Assembly: GCA_900239685.1 (NCBI GenBank)
Contig: OENT01000177.1
Span: 62,001 to 126,000 of the forward strand
Source of the DNA: Rotaria macrura
Lineage: Eukaryota; Rotifera; Eurotatoria; Philodinida; Philodinidae
Reading direction: 5' to 3'
DNA: 64,000 nucleotides
This document shows positions 12,841-26,191 of this stretch, one piece after another. Position 1 is the first letter of the stretch. The number at the start of each line of letters is the position of its first letter. The translations under genes and the position numbers were made by a program. Below the pieces are notes generated by a model. The model was not told the DNA's origin. It was given only the letters and a program-made list of their open reading frames with translations, and ran no database searches.

Positions 12841-15823
12841 TTAAAAACCCAATGGATGAATTGGTACAGTTGATTCTTTATCAACCATTTCACGTGCTAA
12901 TTCAGTCATTAATTTTGTTCTTGCTAAAAATTCTGGATTTTGAACAAGATTAATATTACTGTTAATTCTATCATAGGCTTCTTCGCACCATATGCGAACT
13001 AAATTCGATTCATGAACAGCTGTTGGCAATTGATTTTTAAATGAATTTGTACAGCGTGACAAACCAACTGCCATGGTAAATAGATCGATTGCTACATCAC
13101 CAAGGCGGTGTACAATAAATTGTTCATCACGAATTGCTTTGCCATATTTAATAAGAATTTGTTCAACAACTGGACCAAAACGATCAATCGATTTTGATAG
13201 AAGTAAACCAGATGGATGAAGTGATGGATGTATAAATTCATTTATATTTGGTCCTGTTGACATACCAATATTTCGACGTATTCGTTTTGAACCTTCACCA
13301 ACAATTGCATTTAAATTGAAACTTTTCACTGCATTTTGTAATTCACGTAAATGTGAACCAACATATTGTAAACCAGTGAAAGCAACAAATAAACGAAGAA
13401 TATCATTAGCACCTTCGAATATACGAAAGATACGTAAATCACGAACAACACGTTCAAGACCAGTAGCTCTCATAAAGCCCATGCCACCATGAATTTGAAT
13501 GGCTTCGTCAAGTACAAACCATGCTGATTCAGATGCGAAAATTTTACCGATAGCGGCTTCACCTAAATTTTAAGTGTAAATATATATATATATATATAAA
13601 CAATAAGAAGACAAATTTCGTAACAAATTTTCTTACATTGGTATTCAGGTATTCCTCGATCCATGTTTTGTGCCAAAAGAAATCCAAGACTTTCAGTAAT
13701 GTATTGTCGCATTTCCATGCGTACGAGTTTTTCTTGAACATTACCATAAGTATCAATCGTACGACCGAATTGACGACGGTTTTTAGCGAAGTCCTATCAC
13801 ATATAAAAGTATGCTTTTGTATTGAGATTCGATCTGTATTATATAAGACAATCGATATACTGTGTAACATTCGTTAAACTTAAGTAAAAATATCTTTCAT
13901 TTATTTAATTATAAATACTATGTGTACTCTCTGTCTAACATTCTTTGTCAGACCAAATTCATTCTACTGAAAATAGAAAAATAATTTCGTCTTTTTGAAT
14001 GTGGATCATATCGTGAGTTAAAAGAACTGCTCGGTATAACATGTCTGTACAGATTTTGTTTTCTTTCCTCTCGTTCATTTTACAATTCATGTCAGACGTA
14101 CTTTTCTCTTAGGCGTATGGTTCGTATGTTTCACCCTTCTCGAATGTTGTATTTTTCTTAAGGTTATTGTTTTTCTTCGAGTTCACTAATATATATGTAT
14201 ATATATATGTGTGTGTGTAGATGCTCTTTGAAAAATACAAGATATGTACATCTTCTACTGTATGTCTTGACAGAGGAATTTCATGTTTATAATGAAATAG
14301 ACACACAGAAATAAATTCAGTAATAGAGAATAATATTTGAAAATGCTAACGTACTACGAAGGGTAGTCATAAAAAGGCGAAATATTAATACAATAAAATT
14401 ATTTTGACGATAGTTTGACTATGGTCACTAATAAAATTAATTACATTGCTCGGTCTGAATGCTGTAAAATTATGTACGGTGCATAGCTATTCAAGCGTAT
14501 ATAAACTATTTTCAATAAAAACTTACAATCGTTTTTCGAATAGCCATTTTCATAGTTCCTGATAAACCAGCAACCATACCAAATCGACCGTTATTTAAAA
14601 TATTCATAGCAACCTAATCGTAAACGATGTTCAAATCGAATCCTGTGTGTTTTTCTTTTCTTTCTACCTTAAATCCATTGCCAACACCACCAAGCACATT
14701 TTCAACAGGAACTTTACAATCTTCAAAAAACACTTCAGTTGTATTTGATGCTTTAATACCCATCTTTTTCTCAGGTGGCCCATTTGAAAGACCACCAAAG
14801 TTTCTTTCAACAATAAATGCTGTCATTTTATTTTGTACTTGACCAGTTTTATCGTCAACAGTCGGTACTTGTGCAAATACCGTAAAAACATCAGCGATAC
14901 CACCGTTCGATGTCCAAATTTTCGAACCATTCAATATGTAATATTTACCACAGGGTGAAAGTTCAGCTTTTGTTTTGATTGAAGCTGCATCACTACCAGC
15001 TGAATACATATGAAAAGAAAGTTATTAACATTTAAAATCATTGCATAATATTAAAAAAACAAAAACAAATGTTCGTTTACTTGCTGGCTCAGTTAAAGAA
15101 AATGCTGCAATATGTTCGCCTGAAGCTAATTTCGGTAGGTACTTCTGTTTTTGTGCATCCGTGCCAAATAGAAGAATGCCCTTGAAACCAATCGATTGAT
15201 GTGCACCGACACAAATTGAAATAGCTAGGTCATGACCAGTTACAATTTCAAAGAGACGTGCTGCTTGCGTATTCGATAAGCCGAGACCTCCTAATTCAAC
15301 CGGCACTTGAATACCGAATGCACCTTGTTCTTTTAAACCATTCATAACTTCTTCTGGAATCTGCATAAGAAGATAGAAGAATACAAATTATTTGCAATCT
15401 GACAGTAAAAAACGAAAATTCGATTACTTTTTCAATTTCATCATTTTTAGCAGCATTATTTTTTTCTTCGAAAAATTTCCATATCGGATCAATAAGCATT
15501 TTAACATTGTCTTTTTGTTCTTCATTAAGTACATTAGGATAAGGAAATATTTCATTAGGATAACATTGACCACGAAATAAATTCAGAACAAATGAACCAG
15601 ATGTTCGAGGCTTTCTATCTGCTTGAGGAACTTTTTCTTTCGATGCTGACGACGTATTTTGTTGTTCTTTCGATTGCAATTTTTTTTCATTTGCATTCGA
15701 GTCAGTTGTAGATGGTGCTGAAGCTAAAGATGTTGCAGCCGTTCGATGAGTCGCTACTCGATTAATCAGCGAAACACACGACGGCCCCAGTCGACTGCCT
15801 GCTTTAGATAAAGTTGAGTGCAT
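12841..15823 (-). CDS. ACADVL: Very-long-chain acyl-CoA dehydrogenase, mitochondrial
   Basis: FAD enzyme of the mitochondrial inner membrane that catalyses the first step of beta-oxidation of long-chain acyl-CoA. Six exons: 15823-15428, 15360-15081, 14999-14668, 14613-14527, 13793-13637 and 13562-12841, total 657 residues (human about 655). The first 40 residues are Ser/Ala/Arg-rich with almost no acid, as in a mitochondrial presequence. Diagnostic stretches are [40 protein letters not shown] and [19 protein letters not shown], which places the catalytic base at Glu467. The VLCAD-specific C-terminal membrane-binding extension is present and ends HPLGF. Intron 4 is long (733 nt); the others are 55-81 nt. 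It lies head-to-tail 266 bp downstream of WDR4. ACAD9 is the only serious alternative; overall similarity favours ACADVL. Confidence 0.95.
13794..14526 (-). other. Long intron 4 of ACADVL
   Basis: 733 nt between exons 4 and 5, about ten times the usual intron here. AT-rich with a TA/TG run near 14190-14220. No nested gene seen. Confidence 0.8.
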
Positions 15824-16089
15824 AATCTAGAAAAACAAGATAATACGAAAATGTTTCTCGACTAATGTGTAAAAGTATATAGTAAGAAAAATAGGAATGA
15901 TTCGCGGTACGTTACTTCAATAACGCGTAAAGAACAAAAAAGAAAATTACAACCATACCCTACACACACACCCCTATAAAGAAAGAATAGGAAAGAAAGT
16001 GACAAAGTCCATGTGGAATGACGTAAACATCAATGATAAAACAAGTTTGCCATTGGACTTTAAACGTTTGTTGTTAATCAAATGTCGTC

Positions 16090-17532
16090 CTAGTCTTGTG
16101 ATGATATTTGTTTTTTTGTTATTCGTTGTTCAGGTAGTTCACATCGACGTTTACCAACTGTATTGCTATTCGAATATTTACAGTTGTTAAATAAAATTCT
16201 AAACATATTCTCATCTGTTTTGATTTTATCATTCATAGAATTCTTGGAATAGAATTCATTTCTAGCTAATACTTCGTTGATTTCTTGAACACATATCCCA
16301 GGCTTTACAGAGATTGATGTTTGATTAGATTGAAGTATTGAAACAATATCAACATTAAGTAACATATTACTATCAAATAAAACAAACAATGTACACGTTG
16401 AAGATGCCAGATAATCATTGAATGACATCTCTTCAGATGAAAAACAGTAATCCACGATTGTACCATAGGTTGCATCAAATATCAATTGACAATGTTCATT
16501 CACAAGTAATTTTATATTTGATAGTGTTGTTAAATATATTGAATGTGATCGATGAGCATAAATTGAAAACGCTATATAAGTATTTGAATGTCCGTAAATC
16601 AAAGAAGTAAAATCCATTTTCCAAATGGCATAATCGAATGTGGAAGAAGTATCTATTATAGGTACTGGTGGCATTGCATTTTTTCTATAATTTTCCAATA
16701 AAACTGTATCTTTCGAATCGTACAATTGAGTGTAAAAAATTTGTCTCGACGACAGAGTAAATACTTTGGAATGTATTGAAACAATTGGTATACAATCAGG
16801 AAGATGCCATAGACGAAGCGTACCTTAAATTACAATGGATCTGAATTTCTCAAATTATAATCGAAGAAGAAAAGAACATTTACCATCGCCTGATGTTGAG
16901 AGAATATGATTATTATCGAGAAATTTTATATGAGAAACAAATTTTGTATGACCAAGACAATATTTATCATTATGCGATGTTATCGGATAATGAACAAGAG
17001 GAATTTTTCCATCTTGATTAGCTGTTAATATCAATGTTGTTTTATCATTTATACTAATTGAAGCAATATCAAGTAGCATGGATGAATTTTCAATCATATG
17101 ATTTTCTATTGTTTCAATCAAATTATTACTATCATGACTATTACATAATAAATTACTTGTATATATATTACCATGTATATCGGCAAAAAATAAAAATTCA
17201 TTAGTTAAATCAAACACACAAATAGATTTTTTAATACGAATGACTTTTGTCAATTCCCATGACATTTCACATGTTAGAATATCTATTAGATGATATATCT
17301 TCAATTGATTATTTTGACCATATACAACTAAGAATCGTCCATTTGGACTAAATTTTATCATATGACGATGAGGACTATAGTGATATACTTCATCATGATT
17401 CGATTGTTCAATATTTGTTTCAACTGGAAGACATTGCGATGAACATTCATCATTCAAATCAAACATAAGAACAGCACCATTGTGACAATAAATAGCCAGC
17501 CAACCAATAGAACTGATTCTAATTTCAGACAT
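16090..17532 (-). CDS. WDR4: tRNA (guanine-N7) methyltransferase non-catalytic subunit WDR4/Trm82
   Basis: WD40 partner of METTL1/Trm8; the complex makes m7G at position 46 of tRNA. Two exons, 17532-16884 and 16823-16090, join across a 60-nt intron in phase 1 and give 460 residues. The family signature is clear in order: HMIKFSPNGRFLVVYG, SMLLDIASISINDKTTLILTANQDGKI, then YCLGHTKFVSHIKFL and STSGDGTLRLW, where the last motif spans the splice. These match the WDR4/Trm82 blades that contact the methyltransferase. The C-terminus ends in a Lys/Arg/Gln-rich tail. The start codon is 87 bp from the start codon of a divergent small gene, so both probably use one bidirectional promoter. Confidence 0.92.
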
Positions 17533-17619
17533 TATCTAAAATGGACATAAGAGAAAAACGCGCTGAAAAACAAAGAAAAAAAATAAATGTTATATTTGTT
17601 TGTTTTAACTGAATCGGAT
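17533..17619. promoter_or_regulatory. Putative shared bidirectional promoter
   Basis: Only 87 bp separates the divergent start codons of WDR4 (-) and the small membrane-protein gene (+). Both 5' untranslated regions and any promoter elements must fit here. No specific motif assigned. Confidence 0.5.
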
Positions 17620-17994
17620 ATGCTATGGTCGAATCGTCAAAGTCAATTTAAACACCGTTGGATTATCATCGGAAGTCTTGTTTGTAGTATTATATTTTGC
17701 TACATCTATCTTCAATGTCTAGTACCTTGGATAATACAAAAATTAGTCCGTTGAAAAATAAGAAAAACAAAGAATTGAAAATGAGATTCAATAGGTTTCG
17801 TTTTCTTTTTTTTTCTTTCATTTTAGTTTCGACGCAGTACAAATAATGTTTCATCATCAACAAAAAATGATAAATCGAAAAAGAAGAAACGACATCGATT
17901 ACAAGTTAAAGCAAGAATCGATTATGATGACGAACGAAATAATATAAATAAAAAAAAGAATACGCTATTTACGACTGAAATCGAACAAATATGA
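17620..17994 (+). CDS. Small single-pass membrane protein, unknown function
   Basis: Predicted 97 residues from two exons, 17620-17745 and 17827-17994. Exon 1 starts MLWSNRQSQF and then has a hydrophobic segment (about residues 14-36, WIIIGSLVCSIIFCYIYLQC). Exon 2 follows a good polypyrimidine-AG acceptor and encodes a basic tail (KSKKKKRHR) ending TEIEQI. Without splicing the frame stops at once after the hydrophobic segment. The donor is the weak point: GTCCGT at 17746 keeps frame, and GTACCT at 17722 would also keep frame and drop eight residues. No family recognised; it could be one of the small integral membrane proteins. Convergent with the zinc-finger gene 157 bp downstream. Confidence 0.55.
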
Positions 17995-18151
17995 ACAAAA
18001 CAAAACAAAAAATAAACAATAAAAATTCATCTGGACTCTGCGTAAGTTAGTTGGCTTCGTTATGTTTTTCTATCTAATAGATGCAACATTAAAACAAAAC
18101 AAAAAACAATGACCTAAAGCATTTTCCTTTTTTTTCTTTCTTTATTCTGTT

Positions 18152-20363
18152 TCACATAACAGGAAAATCAATTAATTTTAAATCATCAAAATGTTGATGA
18201 TGTCCTCCTGAACTACAAGTTCTTAATTCATTATCAGATAAAACAAATGGATTGTTTTTAACAAACGTTTCAATATCATTAACAGTTAATTCATTCAATA
18301 ATTGATAATTCGATACTGGTTCATCACATGTTTCATCAACTAATGTTAATTTTCTTGTTTCAATTTCATCTGAATTAAGAATTGCTTCATAGAATGTTGT
18401 TGATTGTTCATCATTTGTCGATAATGTTTCTAGAGATGGTAAGATTTCTTTTGTTTGTTCGTCGGAATTAACAAATGTTATTTCATATTCTATACCAGAT
18501 TCTAATACATCTTTTTTTCGTATAATTACATCTGTATCATGTTTTTCTTTTAAATGCATACGTAACTTTGATGCATGAAAAAACGGTTTCGAACATAACC
18601 AACAAACAAAAGGCTAGAGAGAAAAATAAAGTAAACATTATTATTTTGAATGCGAACAAAAATTTTTCGAATGTTACACGAAAAAAAAAAGGAAAATATT
18701 TTCTACAATAGTATTGATAATCAGTTCAATTAATATACGGATCAGAAGAACGTATCTTTGTATCCGAGTTAGAACACTGGCGAATATCAATCTAACTGAA
18801 AGTTTTCAATGTCAGAGATTTATTGTTTTCTAGTTGATATTGAACTAAAGTAATCAGTTTCGAAAACTTTTAATGGTTTAAATTAGGAAAAGGTTTTTCT
18901 TCTTAATATATGTTATTCTCAAAATCTAGCGAGGAAATAATTCGATCGACTAAGATTCATTGCTATTGATGATAATAGATGCTGTTTGAAACTAACATGC
19001 TACCTTATGATACACATCCTCTACATATATTTAGTAATTTGATAGATGTACAATATTTTCGACTTTTATCTTCATAAGATCAATGATTGTTAGTTAAAAA
19101 AGGTTACGGGGATATTCAAAGATATTTAATAGAAACAAACAGTTTTATATTTATTAATTAGATTTTTATACATATCTCACATAGAATGAATTGTACTACT
19201 GCATTCGATGTCTTGTATATCTCTGACTAGCAACATGGAATAGTCATTTTTACAAGTGTTTTGCATTTGCTGACAAATATCTGTTTCATCAAGTAGCGAA
19301 GACAAAAAGAATCTCTATCTAAAAACAGTACATGAAATCTGTGCAGTTTCTAGGGTGATTTTGATTTCCATTGAGTCAATAGATTTACCTTATAATCAGC
19401 ATGAATTATTAAATGTTTACGTAAATCATCATTGCATCTGAATGTAGCTTGACATCGATCACAAACATATGGACGTTCGTCAAGATGACCACGAATATGC
19501 ACTTCCAATTTACATGGAGCAATAAATGTCTTCTTACAATATGGACATGCATAAGGACTAATGCCTAGATGCCGTTGTATATGATGCCGTAAATTTCCCC
19601 ATTGAGAAAATCTGGAACCACAGAAGTCACATGAAAATGGTTTATCTATGAAACAAATCAGAGATTGAAAAAAAACAACTAGTCTTCTTTTTCAACTATT
19701 AAAAATGTAGAAAAAGACAACAAACCTCTTGTGTGTACACGTTGATGTTTTCGTAACGCATAAGCTGAGGAAAATGTTGCTTTACATTTTTCACACACTA
19801 ATGAAGATACTTTTCTTTCAGGTTTATATGTTTCTAATCGAAGCTTTTGTCCATGTTGATTAACATGTCTCTGTAAACGTTCCATAGATACAGTTATTAG
19901 ACCACATATGGGACAAGTAAAACGAGTTGATTTCGGTCCACGTACACGTGGCATTTCTTCAAAGTTTATACTCGATGTTGACGAATTTCTTGAAAGTTTA
20001 TCACGATTGTGATGTGTCAAACGCACGAGATCTTCATTGGTCGTGCGTTCAAGTTGTACAACTGAATTTTTAATAAGAGAAAATGCGAGAACCCAATCAT
20101 TTGGATTTGTCATATCGAAATGAGTCGGTATCAATGGTTGATCTGAGAGATCTAAAAAAAAGAATTGAATACAAAAAATGTCACTCAATACGAAACGATA
20201 TATTACCTTGAGATATATTTGTTAAACAATCAAGCTCAGATGTAAGCGTTTCAATCGGTGAATAACTAGACAGAAGTTCAGAAGAAGCAAATGTTGATGA
20301 GGAACTTGAATTGAATTCATTTTTTAAACATAACAAAAACGGTTCATCAATATTAGATAACAT
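18152..20363 (-). CDS. C2H2 zinc-finger protein, six fingers
   Basis: Probable sequence-specific DNA-binding regulator. Four exons (20363-20207, 20151-19726, 19645-19389, 18613-18152), 433 residues, phases consistent. The N-terminus is Ser-rich and acidic. Six C2H2 fingers follow: CPICGLITVSMERLQRHVNQH from residue 132; CEKCKATFSSAYALRKHQRVH near 169; three adjacent fingers in exon 3 (CDFC, CPYC and CDRC); and CWLCSKPFFHASKLRMHLKEKH from 284. Linkers such as TRDKPFSC and LDERPYVC are of the TGEKP type. The C-terminal 120 residues are acidic and Ser/Thr-rich and may be an activation region. Intron 3 is 775 nt. No one-to-one orthologue recognised. Confidence 0.88.
18614..19388 (-). other. Long intron 3 of the zinc-finger gene
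   Basis: 775 nt of AT-rich sequence between exons 3 and 4; nothing else seen. Confidence 0.75.
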
Positions 20364-23300
20364 GTTGCCTGTAATCTACAATGTGTATAAAAATCAACTA
20401 CATCGGTTATCGCTAGTTCACGGCTATAAATGATCGAACAAACAGCTGTTCTGTTATTTTCCTAGTCTGATTTAATTTTCATTGGATACATAGATGCACC
20501 CAGCCAAATTCTTCCAATGTTCGTTGTCGATAGATGCCATACGGAGCGATCATCATTACAATCATCGAAATCTATTAATTAGCATAAATTAAGTTGCATA
20601 AAAATTTTCATTTACTATCGAAAAACAATTGATTATACGATCACTATCAAACTAATTCAAACATGTAAATGTTTTCAGAGCACAAGATGGAATTATACTA
20701 CTATAAGTAATGTACACTATTGACATTAGTATTGAATGAGAACATTCAACATCCTGTGCTCATAGTTTAATTTATATAAATACTGAATAGTAATATCATG
20801 AAAATACTTGTTGTATAAAGAATAATACTTTATTTACTACTGTACGATTCGTCTCAAATCTGTATTTGAAATCAGTCACCTTGATTATAATAATATGGCT
20901 CAAATAATCTGTATTTTAATTTGTTGATAGATATGGCCTTATTTTGATTTTTTTCTCGATATTTCTCATTTATTTTACTTATTGATATAGGAGTTGTTGC
21001 ATACGAGCTAAAATGACGAGAGAAAAAACATCAAATAATGCATAAGACTATCAATCATTCGCAAAACTTTGAGTGTATATTGATAAGAAATTATTCATAG
21101 TAACAAAAGGGTTTCCTTTAGACTCTATTGTTGTTTTCAGAAGAATTCAAATGGCAAAACAAACTTGTTAGTGCATCGTTTCGGAATAAAAGCGAAAGAT
21201 AAGAGATACGAGAAGAATTCTTCAAATGTCTAGTTTTCCTATGAGTTCTACAATTATCTTGAAGTCGATCACATTTTCTTACATTCTGCAGCGATTGTAA
21301 TGAATTGTCGTGTGTCTATTAAATGATGAAATGCACATAGCAAAAAGCATTTGATTGTCTGAGATTTATTTATCCTTCATCGTGTCCTTTCATGCTCACT
21401 TGTTTTTATTGATGCTTCACGATTTCTCTTATGATCCAAGCAGTTGTATTTACTTAAATGGAGTATTTGCATATGAATCGAGCTCTTTGCTATCTTGGAA
21501 TGAATTCAGAGTCATGTATTCTATCCGCTTTTCTAAATCGTATCAGTAGATATATTTTGTTTAAGATTTGAATTTAACATTGTCGACTATCAATCATCGT
21601 TTAATTACCATTGCACTACACAGAAACCTTTGTTTACTACATTCATAGTAAAAGATCACATTTCAGTCAATGTTCGAAATAATTCTTTGGGTGCAAGTAT
21701 TAGATCGTAGTTTTGATAATTCGTTTTCTTGATCAATTCAATGTATTAAATTGAACTTTTTCCTTATATATTGACTTTCATGTAAATGCGCAGTCTTCTA
21801 TTTTCAATCAAAAATCTGATGGTTACTCCTATAATTTATTCAGTCATTTAGTAATCGATGGAATCATTTCTCGTGATTTTAATCTCTTATCTGTATTACA
21901 TTACATTATCATGTATTTAGTATATCTTATGTGTTATAGAGACGAAAGATACAAAAAAAGTAAGTAGATTGAGAAGCCTAAATCATTGTGAAGTTGTTTT
22001 AGAGTTTCTGTCTCTAGTGACTATTTCATTAGATTGCCGAACTATCACAGATTTTGTTGTCCTATGACATTTTATGTTGATTGATGGATATGAGAGAAGA
22101 AAATCTTCAAGAATAGAAAAGAAAATACGTTGTTAGTGTGATTCTAATGCAATCAAAAATGGAATACCATTGAGTGATTATCATTATTTAGAGAATCCAA
22201 GAGAGAAAAGTCACGAACTACAAAATAAATACATATTTCATTGTATGCGAATGGCATGTTACAACTATTTGCTTAACTATCGACTATTTCCAAAATCTAT
22301 GCAATAAGAATATATGAATTGAGAAAAAATAGTTCCAATGTCTTATTATGTCAGTCTAGTTAAGTGTAAAATTCCACTATTTACACAGCTCTGAAGTACG
22401 ATGAATCATGAAAATGCTGTGATCTCGTTATTCGTATGAGTCAATGTGATGACATCAAACATTGCATGCTAGAAAATCTTCTAAACTTACGAATGTATGG
22501 GAATATCTCTCACACTATGTTGGTACGTCGATGGAATCTCAACATCATTGTTGATATCGACTAGAAGAAGTTGCAAGAGAAAGGACTTCATCTACAATCG
22601 TGCTTCACGAAAGCCACATAGTTGTGAAACAGAGATCTAACGACATTGCTAAACTACTAATTCAGAAGTAGGTATGTTAGTAATTGTCTGGGTTTCAATC
22701 AGGTTTTAACTGATGAGAAAAATGCACAATGATTAATATTGATCCATTGACTAGTAATCTCGAGGAAAAGTCCAATCAATAGAATATGTGATCTGTCATA
22801 GCGTCTCGGTTTTTCGTTTATTCGAAATATCTTTAGCAGCACATAGTCGTAGCCAAAGTCAAGACTCATAGTCATTCAACAAGAAGCCGGTTTTGTTTAC
22901 TTACTCTCTCACGGCTGTAATTTATCTACTAATAACAAGATATACTAATATTGGAAGATTTGTCTATCAATATTCACCTAGAATATACCTTTTCATTTTC
23001 TATGCTACTTGAATCTTCCGTCTATTTCGTATTGTAGAATACTATATTGTTTTAATCAGATATTATTGTCTCTTTCCCAATGCTATACTCTTGTTGATAT
23101 TACTGACTGTTCCGTTGCTATGTATCTTCCCGTTCGATGAATTCTATTACTGTTGTCGGTTCGAAATCAAAGGTGGAATGAAATAATGTCAACAGGTGTT
23201 TGCTGGCATCTATTAATAAGAATCGATTGTCTTTTAATATTCAAATGATAATTCGACACGACTGCGAAAAACTAATGACAGAGTTCGATGAAGACTTGAT

Positions 23301-26191
23301 GAGAGAGACAAATATCTTACAGTAAAAGAATGACAAGCAAAAAGAGATTGTAAAACGCATGCTTCTTTTTTATTCTCAGAAATTACGTTGACGTATGATC
23401 TCATCGTAAAGCGTGAAAGAAAGAAATTTTCAAGGTGCGAAAATGATGAATTAACTTGATGAGGAGATTACTAACTTAGTACAAAATTAATCGTTATTAG
23501 TATGTTTTATTCATATTATTAACTTTTATGCATTATAGAGCATCTACAATTAAATGAGATTGAATGGTGAGTTCGTTCTTTATTTTATTTTTTATGGATT
23601 GAACTTGATAGATTTATAGATTATTTCATGTCATTTAATTGAGTGACACCATTTTTTCTAAAAAGTCCATTAGTTTTGCTCGATAACAGTATATTACAAA
23701 TATTCGATTATGAGTTAAATGAATAAATATCTATGGGTTTTATCGGAGTTCTAAACGCTCTTTCTTTCGAGATTGATTGACAATCAATTAATTCCATAAG
23801 AAAAGAAAAATTGTTGGAAACATTATTCAAAGTGTAATATGAACCATGGTTGTATACAGAATAGACAAGCATTTCTGAAAAAGCATTGACCTGTTCGAAT
23901 ATCGAATCCTATTAGAATATTGATTTGTCAAACGAAAAGAATTTTCTCTGAATAATGTCAATAGAAACTAAATACAAACTTCGAGTGTTTCTCATTAAAA
24001 AAATATATTGAACTAGGGCGGCAACGATCATCTTCGGATTCGAAATGTCAATAGTATATAATGAAATATCTTCAAGTATCTTTTGTCTTTATCTGTTTCT
24101 ATTCGATTCTCAAGGCAGTGGTATGATTACGGCGTTCAAATATTCATTGCTAGTAGTTCGTCTCTACGTATAGTGTAAACAGATATTTCTGCAATCATAG
24201 TAAACACTCCATCAATTTTTTCAGACCAGACATTTCAATAGGCTTTAGAATATTCTATGAAAATTATCTGAAGATTCAATTGTTGAACTCTTGAGATAGG
24301 TTTTTATCTTCTATCCATAGTCAACTATTCGGTTTGATGAATGGATGAAAATTTCGAATGTGATAGTTGTACAAGAACGAGAAAGTCATAGATTATTGTA
24401 CGACTTGTTCGCGTAAATATGTCAGTCACTCGTCAGAAATAAGAATTGACCAGTTACACAATGTTGTTGTACTGCGAAATTTAAACTTTTCATCATTATT
24501 ATGCAAATGCATACTTGAATGTAATCATTCTCGTAGACATTCTTCTTTCCATTGACACGTGGAATTTTGATAAATTCCAAAAATCTTTAACAGAAATACA
24601 AAGTTTCAATGAAATAAGTATTGTATCAGTAAGATACAAGTCGAGAGGAAAATGATTTTCTTTTTTCTTGTAAACATCCTTACTTGGATAACATCACAAG
24701 TATGACTCATTTTAAAGATCAGTTTTTCTAAGAATTAAACTATTTTACTACATGTCTAAAACTGTACTCGAATATGATTTGACACGCATTGTTGTTAATA
24801 ATCAGCTGTGAACAAATTGTTTTGTGTTTAATACTGAAACTCCTTTTCACAAATGAAATTTCATACTAAACTAGAGGTACGGCTCCATCGCTGAATATTT
24901 CATGGTTTCTAAGTCGTTTGTCTAAAATAGAGCCTTAAAACATGACCCGCGAGCGATCTCGGGTTTGATTCAAAACTTTGTCGGCTTCTATTTTTTCACA
25001 AAATATTCCTCTATCCTCTAGTTTTCTCAATGCTATTTTCAGCGTTTCTAAAAATGCATCTCCTATGGGGAAGTACTGTGCTTTCCGATAGTATTTATAG
25101 CAAATTTTATACTATATAGTATAGCTTATAACAACTATTCAATATGGAATTAAGAAATTTTCCAGAATCTAAAGCCCTACCGGCATAGAAAATTACTTTC
25201 ATGCGGTAGTTTTCACTGTATCTGATTGAGAATGATAAATATCATAGTAATGTTTATTTTTTTAAAGATCTGATGAACATAATCAATGATCATGAAAATG
25301 ACATTATCATTCTTTAAAAACGACTATGCATCGTTTTTTATAACTTCATTTCTTATTATAGGTTCAATATTTTCGGGCTTGGTGTCGACTATTCTGTGAT
25401 ATTCAACATTTTAAATAACATACAGTTAGAACTACCTCACATGAAAGTAATTTCTATGTCAATCGTTTGTAAGTTTCTGGAAATTTCTTGTATCTAATAC
25501 TGAAAAGTTATTGTGACTCTTATTATTTAGTCCTAATATACCTCATTTTCGATGTACTATAATTCGGCATCAAATTTGTTTTTAATACTATTGAAAACCA
25601 ATGTTATCTCACGGAAGAAATATCTTTGGTAACCCTGTACATGAGTATTGATTTTTATGAACTTTGCGTTCTTTTATGTATGCTATCGATAAAATATTGA
25701 CCCATTTGATGAAAACGATCGAATGTAATTTCTCAGTTTGGATTGGGCGCTCGCGAGCTTGAAAAGTTGAACTTACGGCAACACTCTAGTGTGAAACTCC
25801 ACAGATAGTTTTTTTTACCGTCATTGCATGGTTTGGGAAATAGATAAGATCGACTCAAGTTTCTACAACAATCGACGAGCTTCTTTGATGAAAAGATTCT
25901 TCATTCAAGTCTTGATTACTTGTCAAAGACACTAAGAATGAAATGAACTTTCTAAAATATCTACACGATTGTATTTAATGATTAGTTCTATTCAACATGC
26001 TTTCTCGTCTAAACTATAATTTCGCTTCCAAAGATGATTTCGAGCGGCCTCTACTGTCCAAATTTCCTATTGAGGAGTACAATGTATAACGATATCGATG
26101 TAATGATAAAATACTGCTCGTTTTCTTTTTGTAGTTCAGAGTAAAACAGTTATACTATACAATAGCACGAAATCTCCATTAGATCCTGAAA
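20364..26191. other. Gene-free spacer
   Basis: About 5.8 kb upstream of both the zinc-finger gene (-) and SURF6 (+). AT-rich, stops in all frames, no exon chain found. The part around 22.4-22.7 kb has short coding-like fragments, but none joins. Confidence 0.6.

Noticed and set aside
22440-22640. Short coding-like fragments in the 20.4-26.2 kb spacer
   Set aside because: Fragments under 30 codons with stops and no splice signals that join them; no family recognised.
24868-25024. Possible inverted-repeat element (AAACTAGAGG / CCTCTAGTTT)
   Set aside because: Ten-base ends 147 bp apart are expected by chance in a window of this size, and nothing else supports an element.
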